Both the position numbers and the translations under genes were made by a program. From Castor canadensis (Eukaryota > Chordata > Mammalia > Rodentia > Castoridae), in NCBI RefSeq assembly GCF_047511655.1, contig NC_133396.1, positions 129,279,490-129,343,489 on the forward strand: a stretch of 64,000 nucleotides of DNA, given 5' to 3'. Shown piece by piece: positions 10,455 through 21,403 of the stretch (position 1 is the first letter of the stretch; each line of letters begins with the position of its first letter). The notes beneath the pieces were generated by a model. It was not told where the DNA came from. It saw nothing but the letters and a program-made list of their open reading frames with translations, and did not search any database.

Positions 10455-11144
10455 GTGAGGGGAAGTCGGGGGCCCTCTACGGAGAGGGGATGCTGTCTGG
10501 GGGGAGGATGCCAGTTCCGTGCTACAGGCGGGCTGCACGGAAAAGAGGGGCGCCCAGGTAGTCCAGGTGTGGATGGGCTGCGTGGGGATGGAGGGACTCT
10601 TGGGGTTCACAGTAAAGATGGGCCGTGCGGGAAGACCAGAGGTGCTGCGGGAGGCGGATGCAAACGCGCAGAGTGCTGAGCGCCCCGAGCGCGCTGCGGC
10701 ACGGTGGGGGGGGGGGATAGGTAAGGCGCGGGTGTGGGCTCGGCCCCGCGAGGATGCGGTCGGTGGTTCGGTAGTGCAGGGCCAGCAGTCTCCAGGGGAC
10801 TTAGGTCCTGCCCCAGATTGCTCCTGCTGAGGTCTGGGACAAAGAGGCACAGGCCGCTAGCCGCAGTGCCCCGCCTCCCTCAGTGCGCACGCTCCAGAGC
10901 GGAAGGATGGACTTGGGGTCGTTACGGAATTTCAGCAGGTTTGGCCCTTCAGAACCCGGTCCCCTGAATGCCTGAGGCAGTCGGCTCTGGCCAGAGGTTG
11001 GCGCCCTTTGGCCCAGTACCTGACCAGGGCATTCTGTAAACTCCTGGTGCCTGGGGAATAGAGCTCTTTGCTCTTCTTCTCTTTGGATGTTCTAGGACAC
11101 CGGGGAACCTGGGTTCTTAACAACCAAGGGATCCCCAATAACAA

Positions 11145-12460
11145 ATGCAAAGTAGATTATGGCCCTTTTACAAGAGGCTACCCTCCCTCACAAAGCTGCC
11201 GTCCTCCACCATAAGGGACAGCCAAAGGATAACACTTTCATATCCATCAGCCATAAGCGGCCCAACAAGCGCCTCTCCAGGACATCCTGCCAATTCACTA
11301 CAGTTACACAAAAAAGGAGACAGAACTATTAAAAACCCAGGGGGCTAGCCAACACCAGGGGCACTGGTTTCTTAATAATTTCTTTGTCCTACCGAACAAA
11401 TTAAACCCATACCTGACAGCCCTTCATCAAGTCTTTCACTTTAATCCTCTGTCCTTCATTTTATTAAAACCCATATCGCCCTCAACCCCAGCTTCCACAA
11501 AACACTAAAGGAAATCTTTCTCTTGTTCCAAATGCTCCAAAGCCAACCCTCTATCAAACATCCGCCCCCTCCTTTCCCACCCATCAAGCAAGAAGTCACT
11601 TGCCCAGGTCAGATGGCAAGTGGACTTTACTAACATTACCCCTGTCAAGCACATCAGGTATTTTCTAGTTTTCATTGACACTCTTTTAACAGGATGGATC
11701 AAAGCTTTCCCCACTACTAACAAAAGAGCCTCCATAATAGCCACCACACCTTTCAGGGAAGTCATCCCCCGTTTTGGTCTCCCCACATTCCTGCAATCGG
11801 ACAGTGGGCCAGAATTTACTTATACCGTTTTCAACAACTAACCTCTTATATTGGACCAAAATGGCACTTCCATATTCCATACCACCCACAATCCTCTGTA
11901 AAAGTGGAAAAAGCCAGCCATACCCTAAAAAACACTCACCAAACTTAGGAACTCCAAATGGACTGGGTCAAACTACTACCTTTAGCTCTCCTCCAAACCT
12001 GAGCTCTTCCTTGAAAGCCTCTGCGAATTAGCCCCTTTGAGGCCGTGTATGGCTGCCCACTTGTAACACCAGGTCTTTCTACATCACCCCCTAACATTCT
12101 CCCTCCCCTGTTTTCTTCTTTACTACATATATGAGGACAACACTTTGGGCACACTTGGACACCCACCTCCCAAAACCCACCTCTTCAAACCCTGACCTGG
12201 TCCAGGTCAGGGAATGGGTTTACTACAAGAGACGGTATCCTCTCTCCCCTTACAACCTCCTTGGAAAGGCTCCTTATGGGTTATTCTAACAACCCCCACC
12301 GTGGTTAAACTGTAGGGAATAAACCCTGGGTGCATGTCTCTTCTATAAAGCGAGCCTCATCTCCCCTCATGCACCACCCCCTTCTGCTCTCTCTCGTTTC
12401 AGGACTGGACCCACTAAGATCCATATAACCCGTCTGCCCTCCATCCAGGAAGCAGATGAA
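11145..12460 (+). pseudogene. ERV pol remnant: RNase H tail and integrase
   Basis: The first part reads like the RNase H/integrase linker, with the HHKGQ segment corresponding to the HxKGH-type motif. The integrase catalytic core is readable at 11620-11841: WQVDFT-type start, FIDTLLTGWIKAFP and QSDSGPEF give the DD of the DDE triad. Downstream the frame shifts repeatedly, with an SPFEAVYG-like stretch near 12035 typical of the gammaretroviral integrase C-terminal half. Confidence 0.8.
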
Positions 12461-12639
12461 ACAACTCCTCCAACTCTACCAGACCTTCCTTCAAATACTT
12501 CAAAGCCAACTTAAGAATTATCATCTGCCACAAGCCAACTTCCAGGAGATCATCTCAGACCTTTGGCTACAGGGAGACCTCATCGACTTCACGCCGGACC
12601 AAATACTCTTCTTCTCTTTTTGCCTTTTCTTTATACTCA

Positions 12640-14375
12640 ATCCTCACCATTCCTCTCACAATGACTCTCTCCTTTGCCTCCACTCTCTTTGCACAAGCAC
12701 TCCTCATCCTACCTCTTCAACAGGCCACGACTGCCCCATCCCTTTTAACTCTGTTCTCTCCCTTGATTAATGCCTCCACTCACCTACTTTTAGCCATCAA
12801 TCCTAATCTCTCTTGCTGGATCTGCACTTGATCCACTGAAAAGGGATGGCCTGCAAACCCTGCCACCTTAGTAGACTGGACCATCACACAGGGAATCCCT
12901 GCATCAGAGCACAATTCACCTAGGCACTATGTTCTTCAACAGCGGTGGCTCACAGAGCAATAATGCCAAATCCGCTTTCCAGGCTTTATTTGACTTAAAA
13001 CTCCAACTAACCATTGGGAAACGCTCAGCATTCTGCTTTTCCAAAAGTGCCACCTCCTGTGACAGGGCTGTCTTGCTCAGGCCGGGCTCTATGGGACAGT
13101 CCCTTTATGCATACAAAGACCCCACTTTCCAGGTTCCCAGCCCATAGCTCTCCTGTAATATCTCTCAGTGTGCACAAACCCTTCTCCCGCGCCCCCCATT
13201 AGCAATTCAAACTCTTAAAGAAGGGGCAGCAGGTACAGGCACAGAAAAGTGGCCCAGGACCCAACCCCCAACCTACCCATTTTGTCACACCACCATCCCC
13301 CACCCCAGGGCAACTTCAGCGCAGCCACTTCTGACTTTTGTAGTGGGATGGTTCACCCTAGTGCCATTCCAGTCTTCGATATACCGGGACTCTACCCAAA
13401 CCCCTCATCCAAAAAGAACTGCAAACTGCTATTCACGCCTGGCTCTTTCTCTACCCGCCAACCCACAGGCTCATTATGGACTCTTCCACGCCCAGCCCGC
13501 CGATGCCTGTTCCCCCCTCTTACAACCCCTTCTAATGGCCTCCCTCTCTTTCTGGTCGTAGAAGAGAGCAGAATGCAGATCGAATAGAACCCCTCCTCTC
13601 CTTTGAATTGATGGAGTATCTCTTCCCCTTCACAGGAATCTTCTTCCTGTGTGAGTCGCAAATAGATACATGTTTGCCTACTAACTGGGTGGGAGTTTGT
13701 ACACTTGTCTGCTTAATTCCCCCAGTCTCATACACCACCAACTCAGAAATCATCCCCGTCCCTGTTGTGAACTTCATGCGTACAGAAAGGGATGTCAGTC
13801 TCACCCCCTTGGCAGTGGGAATGGGTTCGGCCAGACTAGGAGTGTCAGGTAGCCAATTCCAAAGATTGTCAGAGGCTCTGAAGGAAAGCCTTGGTGATAC
13901 TGCTTTACAGATCTCTGCAATCCAGGACCAAAAAGACTCCCTAGCAGCAGCAGTTTTACAAAACGAGAGAACTAGATCTCACAGCTGAAAAAGGCAGTTT
14001 ATGCCTTTTTCGGGGCAGGGGGTGGGGAAGACTTGTTTTTTCACCAAGTCTGGCATAGTTAGGGCCAGGGTAAAGAGATTCAAGGAAATGGCACAACAGC
14101 TGACATCCTCACAGCCTACTAATACTCTTTCCTCTTTATATCCACGCTCATCCAGTCGGTGTTCCTCTCCTTGTTTGTTTTGCCCTGATGTTCCTACCAT
14201 GCCTTATTAATATTTTTCAAAAATTTTTACAGGAATATATTGCCACTGTCTCCCGGGCTACCTCAGGGAAGCAACTCAAAGCCATCATGCTTCTGCAAAC
14301 TCTCCAGGTTCATGTCGTCCCTAGCCAGCTTGAAGTAGCCAGAAGACAAACAGCGCCCCCATGCCCTATATAGCA
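12640..14375 (+). pseudogene. ERV env remnant (surface and transmembrane subunits)
   Basis: Near 12814-12825 the sequence encodes CWIC, the CXXC disulfide-exchange motif of gammaretroviral surface subunits. At 13608-13988 a frame contains a CLPTNW segment, a glycine-rich fusion-peptide-like stretch, and an LAAAVLQNERT heptad segment. A membrane-anchor and tail remnant follows at 14160-14370. Several stops and frame changes interrupt it. Confidence 0.8.
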
Positions 14376-14388
14376 AAGAGCCAAAAAT

Positions 14389-14710
14389 GTTGGAATGCTG
14401 AAAAACTCTGAAAACAATACAAATATGGTCGCTTCAGGTGAATCGGCAAGAGAAAAACAACATGCAAAACTGCCCAGCCCTAGTAACCTTCCTGCCAGTG
14501 TCCAGTCCCTCCTCCCCCATCCTCCCTTCCAGCCACACTACCTATTGCCTACCCCTTCCAACCTCCCCCTTGCCTGCCACATGGTGCTTAAAAACCCAGC
14601 CTGAATAAAACCCTGCTGTTTGTTGAGGTTGCAGATCTGACCTTTCCAAAAGTGTCTCCTTTCTTCCTTAAGTGTCTCAGTTTCCCTCATTTTTCCTTTC
14701 AGTGTGCACA
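14389..14710 (+). repeat. 3' LTR of the ERV
   Basis: Starts with TGTTGGAATG just after the end of env, has a TTAAAAA TATA-like element at about 14588 and a polyadenylation signal AATAAA at 14604-14609, followed by a T/C-rich stretch. The right border is uncertain; no 5' LTR is available for comparison. Confidence 0.6.
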
Positions 14711-15534
14711 CAAGTCCCTATCACTCAGGGGACTCTTGATCTCTACTTCTTTAAGCTCCCTTAAAGGCTCAGAGGATGTCTTGGAGAATAGTTCCTAAGA
14801 CTGCTGGACTGTTGCTTCTGTCCTTGTAGAAAGTCCCTTCTGCATCTGGAAGGTGCTTGGCTCTTACAAACTAATCCCCTGAACTGTGAAGTTGGGAGAC
14901 CATTGAGTAGAAGGGGAAGTCTATCCATTATAGGATCTGCCTTGATGAGGAGAGCTGAAGAGTGGGGTGGGTCTTCTGGCCTCCACTGTTACCCCTGACT
15001 TACTTGGGCTGACCTATCTCTACTGTGATGCACAGCAACAGGTGTCTAGGGTAGGTAACTAACTGTGTTCCCCAGAAGACAGGGTGAGCCTTCAAAACAA
15101 CTTCCTCCGTTAATCCATAGACCTGAATTTGGTTTTCTCCCTCAGAGTATTGAGGAGACGAGTCCCTGCCATGGGAGACCGCCTCTCCCCCAGTGCTTGG
15201 AGCTAGAAGCTCCAGGTGGCCTGTATTGGAATACAGAACTCTTGAGCTTTCCCAAGTTCACACAACCACAAAGAGGGCATGGTACAGTGGGATTTGCAGC
15301 TTGTTTCGGCTTTCTCTAGTTCCTACCCCCAGAAGACCTAGGCATATCCACTTTCCTCTTAAGCCTGAGCAAATGAAAGGAAACAGCTTGGAGGCGGTTT
15401 GGTTTCTGGTGTGGGAAGGCTTGAAAAAGAACTCAGTCTTTGGGTTTCAAACAAGGTACCATCCAGCTTTAGCCTTCCGTAAGGAAAGGTGAGGGCTGCT
15501 CCCAGGGGAGGTTTTGTGGGTACCCCCCCACCAG

Positions 15535-15708
15535 CCTGAGTGCATCTCCATCCATGTGGGATGCAGATGGGCAGTACCTGGAGCACACGTCCAGTCCCAC
15601 GATATTAAGACCCTGGGGTGTGATGATGCCTCCTTCAACACTTCCTTCAGTGAGATGGGCTAGCAAGCATGTGCCCCTGTCTTTGTGAACCTGGAGCTTC
15701 TGTTAGAG
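15535..15708 (+). pseudogene. Tubulin pseudogene exon 2
   Basis: Begins after a CCACCAG acceptor with CCTGAGTGCATCTCCATC, equivalent to RECISIHVG of alpha-tubulin, and ends at a glutamate codon before a GTGAGT donor. It is about 50 nt shorter than the normal 223-nt exon, with the loss near residues 9-20. The segment DDASFNTSFSE matches DDSFNTFFSE, then an in-frame TAG follows at 15661; FVNLE matches FVDLE near the end. Confidence 0.85.
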
Positions 15709-16503
15709 GTGAGTGGGCAACCTGTAATTCTTGCCAACCCAGAAGTCAATGGGGAAGCTCTGCTTAGGGTTAAATCACTTGGGATACAGGCAATCCCTTG
15801 CCAGGAACACCACCGAATCTGAAGTGATTGCGTTTGTCTATATGCTGTCTTGGGGAGGGCTTCCTGTGGGAGAACAGTCTCATAACTGCCTGGAAACTGC
15901 CAAAGGGTCAGACCTAAAATGAAGACTGCAGAAAGGAATGGATAAAAGCAGAAATTTCAAACTTCTTTTGCCTTACCCTTAGCCTCTCATAGATAGGATT
16001 GCCTAAGAAACTGGGCGCTAAGAACATTCCTAAAGGCCTCCAAAAGGATTGGACCTGTGCAAATTTGGCTGTTGCTGGCTCCCTCAGGTTTTTCTGCTTC
16101 CTCCCTTCTGCACCTGAAGCTCCTCAGTTTCCTGTTCAGGAACGTTCTACCCTTCTCCCATTTTTCTAAAGACATTGCTTTAGTTGTTAAGCTGTGGATT
16201 GGGTTTTTGCTTTAATCTCTGTGCTTACCCAAAAAAAGTTGAGATTCCTCTAAATACTGACTCTTCACCAAGCAAAGTGAAGTGACTGTGATCAGAGAGA
16301 AAGTACTGTTAAAGGCACCCCCTGACTTGCCCCTTGGGCCCAGGTAGGACCTGGATTTAGAAGTAGGCCTCTGGAGCTGTACATATTCATAACTGTTGTG
16401 TAGTTAGGTCTAGGGGAGCTCAGAAGCAAAGGCTCAAGGGCTTTGTGTCCTCTGGGAATGAGATCAGCCTCTTATCTTTGACTGTTTCTTCCCCTCAAGA
16501 TAG

Positions 16504-16665
16504 GGTAAGAACTGGCACCTATAGGGAACCCTTCCAATCTGAGCCATGGATATCAGACAAGGAAGATGCTGCTACCAGCTTTGCCCATGAACTCTCCACC
16601 TTTGGGAAAATCACTGACCTGGTGCTGAAGTGCATCTAAAAGCTGTTGAGCGGTACCAGGGGCCC
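16504..16665 (+). pseudogene. Tubulin pseudogene exon 3
   Basis: After an AG acceptor the frame reads VRTGTYREPF, then WISDKEDAATSFAHE and GKITDLVL, clearly corresponding to alpha-tubulin residues 76-118. A TAA stop falls at 16637 where the family has an arginine codon (RIRKL). The 3' end (equivalent to QCTGLQGF) is degraded, so the donor is uncertain. Confidence 0.85.
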
Positions 16666-16869
16666 CTGGCACTTGGAGGAGGACATTCCTCCTTAGCCTC
16701 CCTCCCTGGCCTGGGAGGCCAAACATGTAAGGAAGAAAGTGATCCACAGCCTGTAGCTGGTACCTGATGTCATTGCTCTGTCCTTTCTGTCCACCCAGCT
16801 TCCCCTAGGGGGAGCTGTGTGTCCTGATCTGAGTGTGGATCTAGGGTTGGAAGCCGGAATCACCTCCTC

Positions 16870-17825
16870 TGCCTGAGTTTGTGGACTGAGGCTTCTGTCC
16901 TACCTGTTCCTCACTTGCCAGTCTGGTCCAAGCTTTCTTTGAATTTTGTTCCATCTCTAAGAGCAGCTCAGCTTGCTGTTCTCAGAGTCTGCTGCAGATC
17001 TTTACATCTGGGAGAGGGTCCTGCTTATTTCTTGAACACTTCTCCACTTTACCCATCCCCAGCCAGCTGGGAGTCAGCACTTTGGTTCTGTTGCTCTGCA
17101 GGGATTGTCTAGACATACTCTCTGCTGCTTGGTAGAGACTGAGGACTCGGGGAGTTACCTGAGGAACAGGATCCTGTGCCCCCCTCCTCAACCATAAAGA
17201 TAAAATAAAGCATCTCTTGGGATTAGACCTTTCTTGTACTGTGGTTATCTATGTACCTGCTATAGGTGGATGTTTTCCTGGCCCAAAGAACAGCTACATC
17301 AGAATTACATAGGCTACCTGCAGGCTCCTGGGTTCCGGTTTGAGGTGGGGCCTGGGAATTTGTATATATTCAACAGGGGACCCTTCTGTATAGGTGGCAG
17401 AGTGACAAAGCTGTTCAGGCCCAGCTCTCTGACTGCATAACTGAACAACAAGCGCCCAACTCCACCAACCTCAGCTAGATCATGTCCTCCATCACTGCCT
17501 CTCTGGGTTTTAACAGTACCTTCAACATGAACCCCAGAGTTCCAGACCAATCTGGTGCCCCACCCTTGAACCCGCTTTTCCCTGGGAACCCACTTACCCA
17601 TTGTCTCAGCTGGGAAGGCCTAGTGAGCTGCTGCCTATGTTGGAGCTCCCCAATAGCTGCTTTGAACCCTGCAATTAGATGGCCACGTGTGATCCTCGCA
17701 GCAAGTACATGGCCTGCTGTATGCGCGATCATTGAAATACGGTACCAGAGATGCGAATGCTGCTGTTGCCTCTCCCGAGACCAAGTGTAACACTCAGTTT
17801 GTACGGGAGCCCCATGGGGTTCAAG
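16870..17825 (+). pseudogene. Tubulin pseudogene exon 4 (C-terminally truncated, interrupted)
   Basis: A weak match to the KSKLEFSIYP region lies at about 16915-16990. After a gap of unrelated or too-diverged sequence, the homology resumes at about 17430: IMSSITASLGFNSTFNMNP (from 17478) matches IVSSITASLRFDGALNVDL. At 17690-17820 TCDPRSKYMACCM matches KCDPRHGKYMACCL, with a TGA at 17733 and a frameshift before VPRDANAAVA. The glycine-rich nucleotide-binding GGGTGSG loop is not recognisable. Confidence 0.75.
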
Positions 17826-18153
17826 GCAAGTAGGGAATGAAGGGAGAGATTAGCCTGTGTAGCCACTGAGGAAGGAGATTCCTGGAGAGTTGCGGGCAAG
17901 AACAAGTGCACGAGTGCTGGAGAGAAAGGGCAGAGAATGGCTGTAGAGACTGCCTTTAACTTGATAGATTCCAACTGGTGTGGCCAGGCCTTTGGACCAT
18001 GTGAAAGATTGCCTTTATGAAAGGAAAAAGCAGTTTCATGTCATTTAGCCTGGCTTTCCATAGGCATGCCAGTCAAGGTGAGGAGAATAGCCTCCTCATT
18101 CATGAATGTCAGGAATATAGCCACCTATATGGTGGCTTTTGCTTTTGCTTTTG

Positions 18154-18302
18154 CTTTTTTTTTTTTTGGTGGGACTGGGGTTTGAACTCAGGGCTTCACA
18201 CTTGCAAAGCAGGTGCTCTACTATTTGAGCTTCAATTCTGAAACAGGATCTTGCTATGAAGCCCAGGCTGGCTTCAAACTTGGATTCCTCCTTCCTCAGC
18301 TT
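18154..18302 (-). mobile_element. Partial dimeric SINE
   Basis: GGACTGGGGTTTGAACTCAGGGCTTC and AAGCCCAGGCTGGCTTCAAACT; left end of the 7SL half lost. Confidence 0.8.
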
Positions 18303-19116
18303 GAGCCGCCGGCTTGGGGAATGCTTTTGGAAGCACAGAAAATCCCACCATCAGATTGTGAAGAAAACATGGGTCAGAGGCTTCTTAGATTCTACACCTG
18401 TGAATGTGGTTGCTTCCTTTTGCAGTAACGAAGCCTGTTATCAGTTCCGCTCCTGGGGTACTGGGCATATGCCCTAGTTTAAGTTTTATGGGCTTTGCTC
18501 TGGGGTAAGTTGTAGGAAGATTAAAGGTAGCAGCTGTGGCATTAAAAGACATATACAACTTTCCTGCCCTGTGACACATGGTGGATATGACCACAAGAGG
18601 AGGGGAGGCAGGGACTTCCGGTCATAAAGATAATAACTGCTTGCTAGCATTGAGGAGTCGTTCTGTAGTTCAGAAGGAGAAATGAGGGGCAGGCTGTCTG
18701 GGAAGCAGACCATTTCTGCCTCCATATTAGGAAGAGCTTTAGCTCTTAGGAAGAACCGGCTGCTTTTAGGAAGTGGTAAACTTGCTGTCCCGAGAGGCAT
18801 CAGTGGGAATGTGGCCATCTTTTTTTTTTTTTAAGTTGGGGACGACATCAAATATGAAACCTATTTATATATTCTGACTAGACCAAAACTTAAAGCAGGC
18901 TAAGTTTGCATCTGTCTATAGATCTTCGGAGTTTTGTATTTTTAAACTAGTCTAAACTATACAATTAATCCCCATGTATCTACCGCCTAGATTTAACCTA
19001 TAAATCTATTTCCTTTGTTTTTTGCCTTGCGGACCCACTGAAACTCGCTTATAGAACTGTACAACACACAAATCCCTAACTGCTGTTCACACTTTCCCAG
19101 TTGCCTTCAATGGACT

Positions 19117-19348
19117 TTTTGAGACAGGGTCTCGCTCTGTGGCCCGGGCTGGCTTCCACCTTGTGATCCTCCTGCCTCATCTTCATGAGTGCTGGGACCA
19201 GAGGTACATGCTTCCATACCTGGCTTATGGACCGAAATGAGGGGCGTCTCACTATCTTTTGCCTCAGGCTGGCCTCAAACTGCAATCCTCCTTATCTCTC
19301 TGCCTTCTGGGTAGCTGGGATTAGAGATGTGAGCCACTGTGACAGCCC
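19117..19348 (-). mobile_element. Two B1-like units in tandem
   Basis: GAGACAGGGTCTCGCTCTGTGGCCC starts the first; a second ends GGTAGCTGGGATTAGAGATGTGAGCCAC. Confidence 0.8.
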
Positions 19349-19539
19349 CTATCTCTTAAGTCTCTCAATGTAAAGCACCTTTTTTCTTTTCTTTTTTTTT
19401 TTAAGCACCTTTTTTCTTGACAGTGACTATGAAGGCATTAGTTTTGTCTCATTGAATGTTCCGTATTCTGAATTTGCCTGTTTTCATGTGGTAGTGATCT
19501 TCCTTTACCTCTTTAGTTTTTTGGGATTTATTATTGTTG

Positions 19540-19618
19540 TTTGGTTCTGGGGTTTGAACTCAGGGCCTCATGCTTGCTAAACAGGTGCTCTACCACTTGA
19601 GCTACACAGCTAGCCCCT
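19540..19618 (-). mobile_element. ID-like SINE
   Basis: TCTGGGGTTTGAACTCAGGGCCTCATGCTTGC to GAGCTACACAGCTAGCCC. Confidence 0.85.
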
Positions 19619-20469
19619 TTTATTAAAGGTAGGCAAATGTCAAACACCAAATGACTGCCCTTTTCCCAATTGTGGGGTCCTTGTGCAGACCCCTTCTAGG
19701 GTACAAAGAACCAGCCAGTTTAGATTACCTATGTCTTTTCATGTTGGCATCAATTCCCAACCCTCACAGTGCTGTCTGAGGTACAGAGGGCAGTCTGTGT
19801 GCCACAGCCATTGCTGAGGCTTGGACCTGCCTTAACCACAAGTTTGATTTGATGTTTGCCTTGAGATCATTTGTGCACTGATATGTGGGTGTTGGCATGA
19901 GGAAGGAGAGTGCTCAGCCACCCAAGAGGACCTAGTCATCCTGCAGAGTAATTAGGAAGAAATGGGAGATGGACAGTGAGGATGAGAGACGCAGACTACG
20001 GGATCCTGGGACCTGCAGTACCTGATATCCATCTCCCTAGTTGTTTCACCAACTCCCTGAAAATACAATTGGTGTCGCAGGTGATGTGAACCTCTGTGAT
20101 ATGGAATTCTGTCCAGGCAGTGAGCCTTGCCAGTGCCCTTGGTCATCCTTAGTTAAAGGTAGTCTGGCCTCTGCCTCAAGGAACCCCAGCAGGGAATGTC
20201 TAAGGAGGATTGGCACTGTGTCCTTCCCAGTGAGTGGACTGCCTTGACAGATGTGCATGGGTTCAACCCTGGGTTGTTCTGCTTGACTTCATGTGGGTAC
20301 CTGTGTACCCCCTCACCCCCAGTCCACCCATAGAGAAGATAAGCCTTCTACACGGTCCACGAAAGTTGCTGAAAGTGTATCTTCCCCTATCGATCTGGGG
20401 CAGAAACTGCTCAAATTGCAATGCCTGGAAGGAATCAAGTTGGAATTTTAATCTATCCTCCCTCCTCAT

Positions 20470-20490
20470 GGCCAACAGAGGGCAGTAGAG
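20470..20490 (+). promoter_or_regulatory. Candidate CTCF site in intergenic DNA
   Basis: GGCCAACAGAGGGCAGTAGA fits the CTCF core (CCASNAGRGGGCAG) well and is in non-repeat sequence between the tubulin and MGAT4 pseudogenes. Binding is not shown by sequence. Confidence 0.4.
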
Positions 20491-21064
20491 ATTGAACTCA
20501 AAGACCCATCTGTAGCAGCCATCTTACAATTTAGGACCCTACCAGGATGCCTTATAAAGACAGAGGGTCCAAGAAACAGGATTCCGGAAAACAGGAGTCT
20601 TTAGCCTGGGACTATGAACATGTGAAGTAATTTTTTAAAAGTGCTTATGAGCCCTTTAGGCAAGAACATTTAAATCATTTATTCTCAAAGGAGACCCTAT
20701 TGAGGAAATTGGAACTGTTGTTCTAGGAGCTACCATATCCAGGCACAGTCAGTGTGTTAGGAACAGGTTCTGGCAGTAGCTGAGAGCTAAACAGATGGCC
20801 CTTTCTAGCACAGCCCAGGCTCAAGGAGGCTTCTTTAATAATGCACTTGACAAGACCCTGTGCCAGGCAGAGGTGGCAGACTTGTGTTCTCAGAAAAGAT
20901 AGGGAACCTCCAGGGAGCCAAGCTCTGTTCCTGGTGAGGCCACTGTGCAGAACCCAGCCCAGCCCCCACTGGAAGGGCGGGGCCACACCATTCTCTTGGC
21001 CTGGATGTGCCTGCTCTGAAATTCAGTTCTAGCATGTAACTCAGAACATGTCTCAGTCATTTAT

Positions 21065-21403
21065 TTATTCTTTTGAGACAGGATCTCACTCTGTTCAAAC
21101 TGGCCTTGAACTCAAGATCCTCCTGCCTCGCCTCTCAAGTGCTGGTATTACAGGTAAGCACCACTATATCTGGCTCTTTTTTTTTTTTTTTTTTTTGGTG
21201 AGATTAGTGTTTGCACTCAGGGCGTTGCACTTGCAAAGTAGGTGCTCTACCACGTGAGCTACACCTCCAGTCCATTTTGCTCTGGTTGCTTGGAGATTGG
21301 GGACTTGCAAACTATTTGCCCAGACTGCCCTTGAACCTTGATCCTCCCGATCTTAGCCTTCCAAGTAGCTAGGATTACAGGTGTGAGCCACTGGTGCCTG
21401 GCT
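21065..21403 (-). mobile_element. B1-like SINE followed by dimeric SINE
   Basis: B1-like unit 21065-21174 (GAGACAGGATCTCACTCTG), then a dimer with 18-T tail at 21178-21403. Confidence 0.85.

Larger units (their letters stand above)
9850..10900. promoter_or_regulatory. CpG island over tubulin pseudogene exon 1
   Basis: CpG-rich block, most dense at 10230-10760, bracketed by ordinary AT-richer DNA. Survival of CpGs indicates that the region has been largely unmethylated in the germline, consistent with a promoter still recognised by the cell. Open frames here on both strands look like composition effects. Confidence 0.75.
11100..14710 (+). mobile_element. Gammaretrovirus-like endogenous retrovirus, 5'-truncated (pol end, env, 3' LTR)
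   Basis: An old provirus lying in intron 1 of the tubulin pseudogene, same strand. Order: RNase H tail, integrase, env surface and transmembrane parts, 3' LTR. Gag, protease, most reverse transcriptase and the 5' LTR are absent. Every reading frame is broken by stops and frameshifts, so it encodes nothing functional. The class is inferred from the short motifs listed for its parts. Confidence 0.85.
10365..17825 (+). pseudogene. Alpha-tubulin pseudogene, non-processed, introns retained
   Basis: A decayed alpha-tubulin gene spread over about 7.4 kb. Tubulin alpha pairs with beta to form the microtubule dimer. Exon 1 is a 5' UTR plus ATG, with the donor immediately after the start codon; exon 2 ends at the codon-75 glutamate; exon 3 begins at the VRTGTY segment; exon 4 carries recognisable SSITASL and KYMACC segments. 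These are the canonical vertebrate alpha-tubulin intron positions, so the copy arose by DNA duplication or is a dead ancestral gene, not a retrocopy. Exon 2 has a TAG (15661), exon 3 a TAA (16637) and exon 4 a TGA (17733), plus several frameshifts. The C-terminal third (after the FKVG-equivalent region, about residue 350) is not found. Intron 1 holds a provirus. Parent paralogue cannot be assigned by eye. Confidence 0.88.

Noticed and set aside
10251-10679. Open frames on both strands across tubulin exon 1 and the CpG island
   Set aside because: They read through the ATG/donor junction in other frames and are glycine/arginine-rich artefacts.
18486-18818. 110-codon - strand open frame
   Set aside because: No known motif, no splice or promoter context, and length within chance expectation.
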